Below are positions 62,401-64,000 of a stretch of 64,000 bases of DNA, one piece after another. The notes under the pieces are model-generated. The model saw only the letters and a list, made by a program, of their open reading frames with translations, was not told where the DNA came from and searched no databases. Source of the DNA: Nocardioides cavernae. Lineage in GTDB: Bacteria; Actinomycetota; Actinomycetes; Propionibacteriales; Nocardioidaceae. A program made the position numbers and the translations under genes. The stretch's first letter is position 1, and the number at the start of each line of letters is the position of its first letter. The stretch lies in NCBI RefSeq assembly GCF_016907475.1, contig NZ_JAFBCA010000001.1, positions 3,348,001 through 3,412,000 on the forward strand. Direction: 5' to 3'.

Positions 62401-62772
62401 CGCACGGCCCTGGACCGGGCGTGCCTCGGCGCGTGGGTGGACGGCCTGCCCGCGGGCATCCACACCCACGTCGGCTCCGGCAGCCACGAGGTGTCCGGGG
62501 GCGAGCGTGCGCGCCTCGCCCTGGCACGCTCGCTGCTGGCGGACCCGCCGGTGCTCGTGCTCGACGAGCCGACCGCCCACCTCGACGGGCCCACCGCGCG
62601 GGCGGTCGCGGAGGAGATGCTCGACTCGGCGGCCCGGGTCGGACGGTCGATCCTGTGGATCACCCACGGCACGGTCGGGCTCGACGCGATGGACCGGGTG
62701 GTGCACCTCGAGGCGGGGACGGCCGCCTCGGTCAGTCGGCCTGCTCTCGAGGCGAGCGCAACGGGAGCGTGA
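59422..62772 (+). CDS. cydDC: Fused CydD-CydC ABC exporter for cytochrome bd assembly
   Basis: 1116 residues from GTG 59422. Two ABC half-transporters in one chain: first membrane domain (1-300) then Walker A GPSGCGKST near 359, LSAGQRARVALARVVLAG and VVLLDEPSAHLD; second membrane domain (about 570-860) then GPSGAGKST near 919, VSGGERARLALARSLLAD and VLVLDEPTAHLD. CydDC exports thiols such as glutathione (in actinobacteria perhaps cysteine or mycothiol) and is needed to insert haem d. Its last 41 bp overlap the convergent kinase gene. Confidence 0.95.
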   Translation: MKPLDPAVVRHLRPARGALSLVVVSGVVGGLATVAQAFALGALVVAAVTPPAGGWAGAAWAFGGLVLLRTAAAYVGQRGAARAAGEVSGALRQRLLDAAGRSDDLSPARLVVLATRGVAGVEPYVTRYLPALVPAAVLPLVALAAIAWLDPLSGLVVALTLPLVPVFAVLVGLTTRDRARTQWRALEALSGHFLDVVRGLPTLVAHRRAEAQVGTIRSVTHRYRRATVDTLKVAFASSSVLELIATLSVALVAVTVGLRLASGSVGFQVALTVLLLAPEAYWPLRRVGAEFHAAAEGTAALADADDLLARAGSVEPGTALPTTTGLALRDLEIGYAPGAALTRPLDLDLPDRGLVAIAGPSGCGKSTLLATLRGELAPLAGDVTLGGTPLADLDPGWWRSLVGWAPQRPWLMADTVGANVRIGRPSAGDDEVWEALRSVGLADVVRALPHGIDTTLGEDGAGLSAGQRARVALARVVLAGRPVVLLDEPSAHLDEETEQVLLQTLALLAQRSLVVVVAHRPAVLAAADRVVELVPVTTLVAADDTRPAGADVVRPQRPAAPAVVPAAVDERRPRWGIRTATLLGALSTASGVALTATAGWLITRASEQPPVLYLMVAIVGVRLFGLARPVLRHAERVLSHDVVLRELAERRARVFADLVPLVPGRLGPRRGDLLTGVVDDVDALLDDRLRVRQPLVTAALVGGGAALLTALVAPVAGAVVLLVAGSGALAFVLARRGTAAAEPLVVTHRALLGTRVEELAHGLRELEQWGATDRALDAVREEGAGLSRAVRRSSRAVAAGTALTTAAAGLGVVAVAALVDPAATSPARLALLLLVPLALADAVGGLADAGALSVRARAARERLDRLAVTAPAVSDPAAPLPLPAGHGVVVRGAELGWTDRPALALDHLVLRPGEHLGITGPSGAGKSTLAATLVRFIDPVSGEVLLGGTDLRRLSLDDVRRRVGLVDDDPHVFASTVAENVRLARPDAGDDEVRTALDRACLGAWVDGLPAGIHTHVGSGSHEVSGGERARLALARSLLADPPVLVLDEPTAHLDGPTARAVAEEMLDSAARVGRSILWITHGTVGLDAMDRVVHLEAGTAASVSRPALEASATGA

Positions 62773-64000
62773 AGGTGAACGTGCTCCCCTGACCCAGCTC
62801 GGAGGACACCGACAGCGTCCCACCGTGCGACTCCGCGATCCGCTGCGCGATCGGCAGCCCGAGCCCCGTGCCCGGCACCGACAGCGCGTTCGGGTTGGTG
62901 GACCGGTGGAACGCGGAGAACACGTGCTGCTGGTCGGCCACCGAGATGCCGAGGCCGGTGTCGGTGACGTCGACACTCACCTCGTCACCACCGACGGTCA
63001 TCGCCACCGACACCGACCCGTCCTCGGGCGTGTACTTCACGGCGTTGTCGACCATGTTGTCGATCACCCGGGCCAGCTCCTCGGGGTCGCCGAAGACCAC
63101 CACGGGCGTCGTCCCGGGCGGGTCGAAGTGGAGCCGGACGCCGGCCTGCTTGGCGCGGATGCTGAGCAGGTCGACGCTGGCCTCGCACAGCTCGGCGATG
63201 TCGACGGCCCGGCGCACGGTCTCGCGCCTGCCCTGGATCCGCGAGTAGTGCAGCAGGTTGGCGACGAGGTTGTTCAGCCGGCCGGCGTTGCGGATGATCG
63301 CGTCGATCGAGGAGAGCTCGGGGTGCCGGTCGGCAATGAGCTCGGCATGGCCGAGGATCGCGGTGAGCGGCGTCTTGAGCTCGTGGGAGATGGTCGCGAT
63401 CAGCTCGCTGCGGTAGCGAGCGAGCTCGCGCAGCTCCTGGACGAGGCGCTGCTCGGTCTCCAGGACGCGGGACGCGCGGACGGTCTGGGCCAGCAGCCGC
63501 CCCACCTCGAGCACCGCGTCGGCCTCGTTGGCGGTCACAGCGCGGGCGTGGCGGGCGAAGCCGAGCACGAGGTAGCCGACCAGGTCGTCCTGCGACACGA
63601 GCGGCGACACGAGCGCACGGTCGACGCGCATCCCCCGCATCAGCTCCTGCATCCGGGCCGCGCTGCGGGGCAGCTGCGGTGACGACGGGTCGTCGACGCC
63701 GAGCTCGATGAGCACGGGGAGGTCCTCGAGGCGGGTGAGGTCCTCGCGGATCTCGGGCACGTCGTGCTCGGAGGTGAAGGCGTACGGCGTCCCGACGCCG
63801 AGCTGGCTGCCCTGCGCGTCGGTGGGGAAGGTGCGCACCACCGTCTGCACCGTGCCGAGCGACTCGGCGACGGCCACCACGGCCGCGCCGAGCGCCTGGG
63901 ACAGGTTCTGGGCGGTCGCGGCGCCCGCCACGGTGGTGAGCATCCGGTCGAGGCGCACGCGGTCGGTGAGGCGCTCGCGCTCGCGGGCGTTGGACAGTGC
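62732..64000 (-). CDS. GAF-domain sensor histidine kinase, 5' end beyond window
   Basis: At least 422 residues; the frame is open to the window edge (ALSNARERERLTDRVRLDRM precedes the internal start used in shorter readings). Visible order: a helical stretch, GAF-like sensor (about the next 180 residues; QGSQLGVGTPYAFTSEHDVP, PLVSQDDLVGYLVLGFARHA), H-box ISHELKTPLTAILGHAELIA, N-box VIDNMVDNAVKYTPED, G-boxes TDTGLGISV and GTGLGLPIAQRIAESHGGTL. No membrane span in the visible part. Its stop lies inside cydDC, 41 bp from that gene's end, so the two convergent mRNAs overlap. Confidence 0.85.
   Translation of the reverse strand, partial: ALSNARERERLTDRVRLDRMLTTVAGAATAQNLSQALGAAVVAVAESLGTVQTVVRTFPTDAQGSQLGVGTPYAFTSEHDVPEIREDLTRLEDLPVLIELGVDDPSSPQLPRSAARMQELMRGMRVDRALVSPLVSQDDLVGYLVLGFARHARAVTANEADAVLEVGRLLAQTVRASRVLETEQRLVQELRELARYRSELIATISHELKTPLTAILGHAELIADRHPELSSIDAIIRNAGRLNNLVANLLHYSRIQGRRETVRRAVDIAELCEASVDLLSIRAKQAGVRLHFDPPGTTPVVVFGDPEELARVIDNMVDNAVKYTPEDGSVSVAMTVGGDEVSVDVTDTGLGISVADQQHVFSAFHRSTNPNALSVPGTGLGLPIAQRIAESHGGTLSVSSELGQGSTFTFTLPLRSPREQAD

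Noticed and set aside
59353..62976. A 1207-codon minus-strand open frame opposite cydDC
   Set aside because: Shadow of the cydDC gene: no domain, Arg/Gly/His-rich, spans unrelated gene ends.

Overview
The window is a 64 kb piece of high-GC actinobacterial chromosome. The nested run ftsK-rodZ-rimO-pgsA, with cinA and clgR further along, a mycothiol-type MDMPI enzyme, a fused cydDC, Lhr and an ECF42-like sigma factor with its YCII partner all fit the order Propionibacteriales. A Nocardioides-like organism is my best guess, made from gene content and not from a marker search. I saw no rRNA, tRNA, CRISPR, transposase, integrase or phage module.

Layout. 0-6 kb: the 5' end of an acyl-CoA synthetase gene, a three-gene ABC exporter operon, a lipoprotein sugar dehydrogenase, and the YCII/ECF42 pair. 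6-13.5 kb: an accessory-looking stretch of small hypothetical genes, two lipoproteins, an orphan Imm1-like protein, GtrA, a D-amino-acid dehydrogenase flanked by three related short ORFs, and a 50-residue membrane protein. It is peppered with a short repeat (core CGGATCTGCCGCGAT). 13.5-18 kb: a two-component system divergent from a VanY-like carboxypeptidase, then an exported collagen-like protein and a TetR regulator that share a 17-bp operator-like site. 18-26 kb: a methyltransferase, three alpha/beta hydrolases, HxlR and a large LuxR-type ATPase regulator. 26-32 kb: a cysteine-less HesB-like protein, an acyltransferase with an SGNH domain, a LigT-like protein, a second YCII protein and a secreted M1 peptidase. 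32-40 kb: lhr, nei2, clgR, cinA and a GH15 enzyme. 40-52 kb: a giant secreted nuclease/5'-nucleotidase fusion, pgsA, rimO, rodZ and ftsK. 52-64 kb: a secreted M4 protease, a BlaR1-like/BlaI pair, cydA-cydB-cydDC and a partial GAF histidine kinase.

How parts fit together. BlaI faces cydABDC across a 91-bp gap holding two TACTAC/GTAGTA dyads, so the BlaI/M56 pair probably controls cytochrome bd. TetR probably controls itself and the collagen-like protein. The VanRS-like system probably controls the divergent vanY. Secreted M1, M4, nuclease/nucleotidase and sugar dehydrogenase point to a scavenging lifestyle. Several genes have a TANNNT hexamer exactly 6 nt before the start codon and no Shine-Dalgarno, so leaderless transcripts look common.

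No wholly new multi-gene system is evident. The most unusual items are the dispersed repeat family, the small-ORF family around dadA, the TetR/collagen-like pair and the nuclease-nucleotidase fusion.
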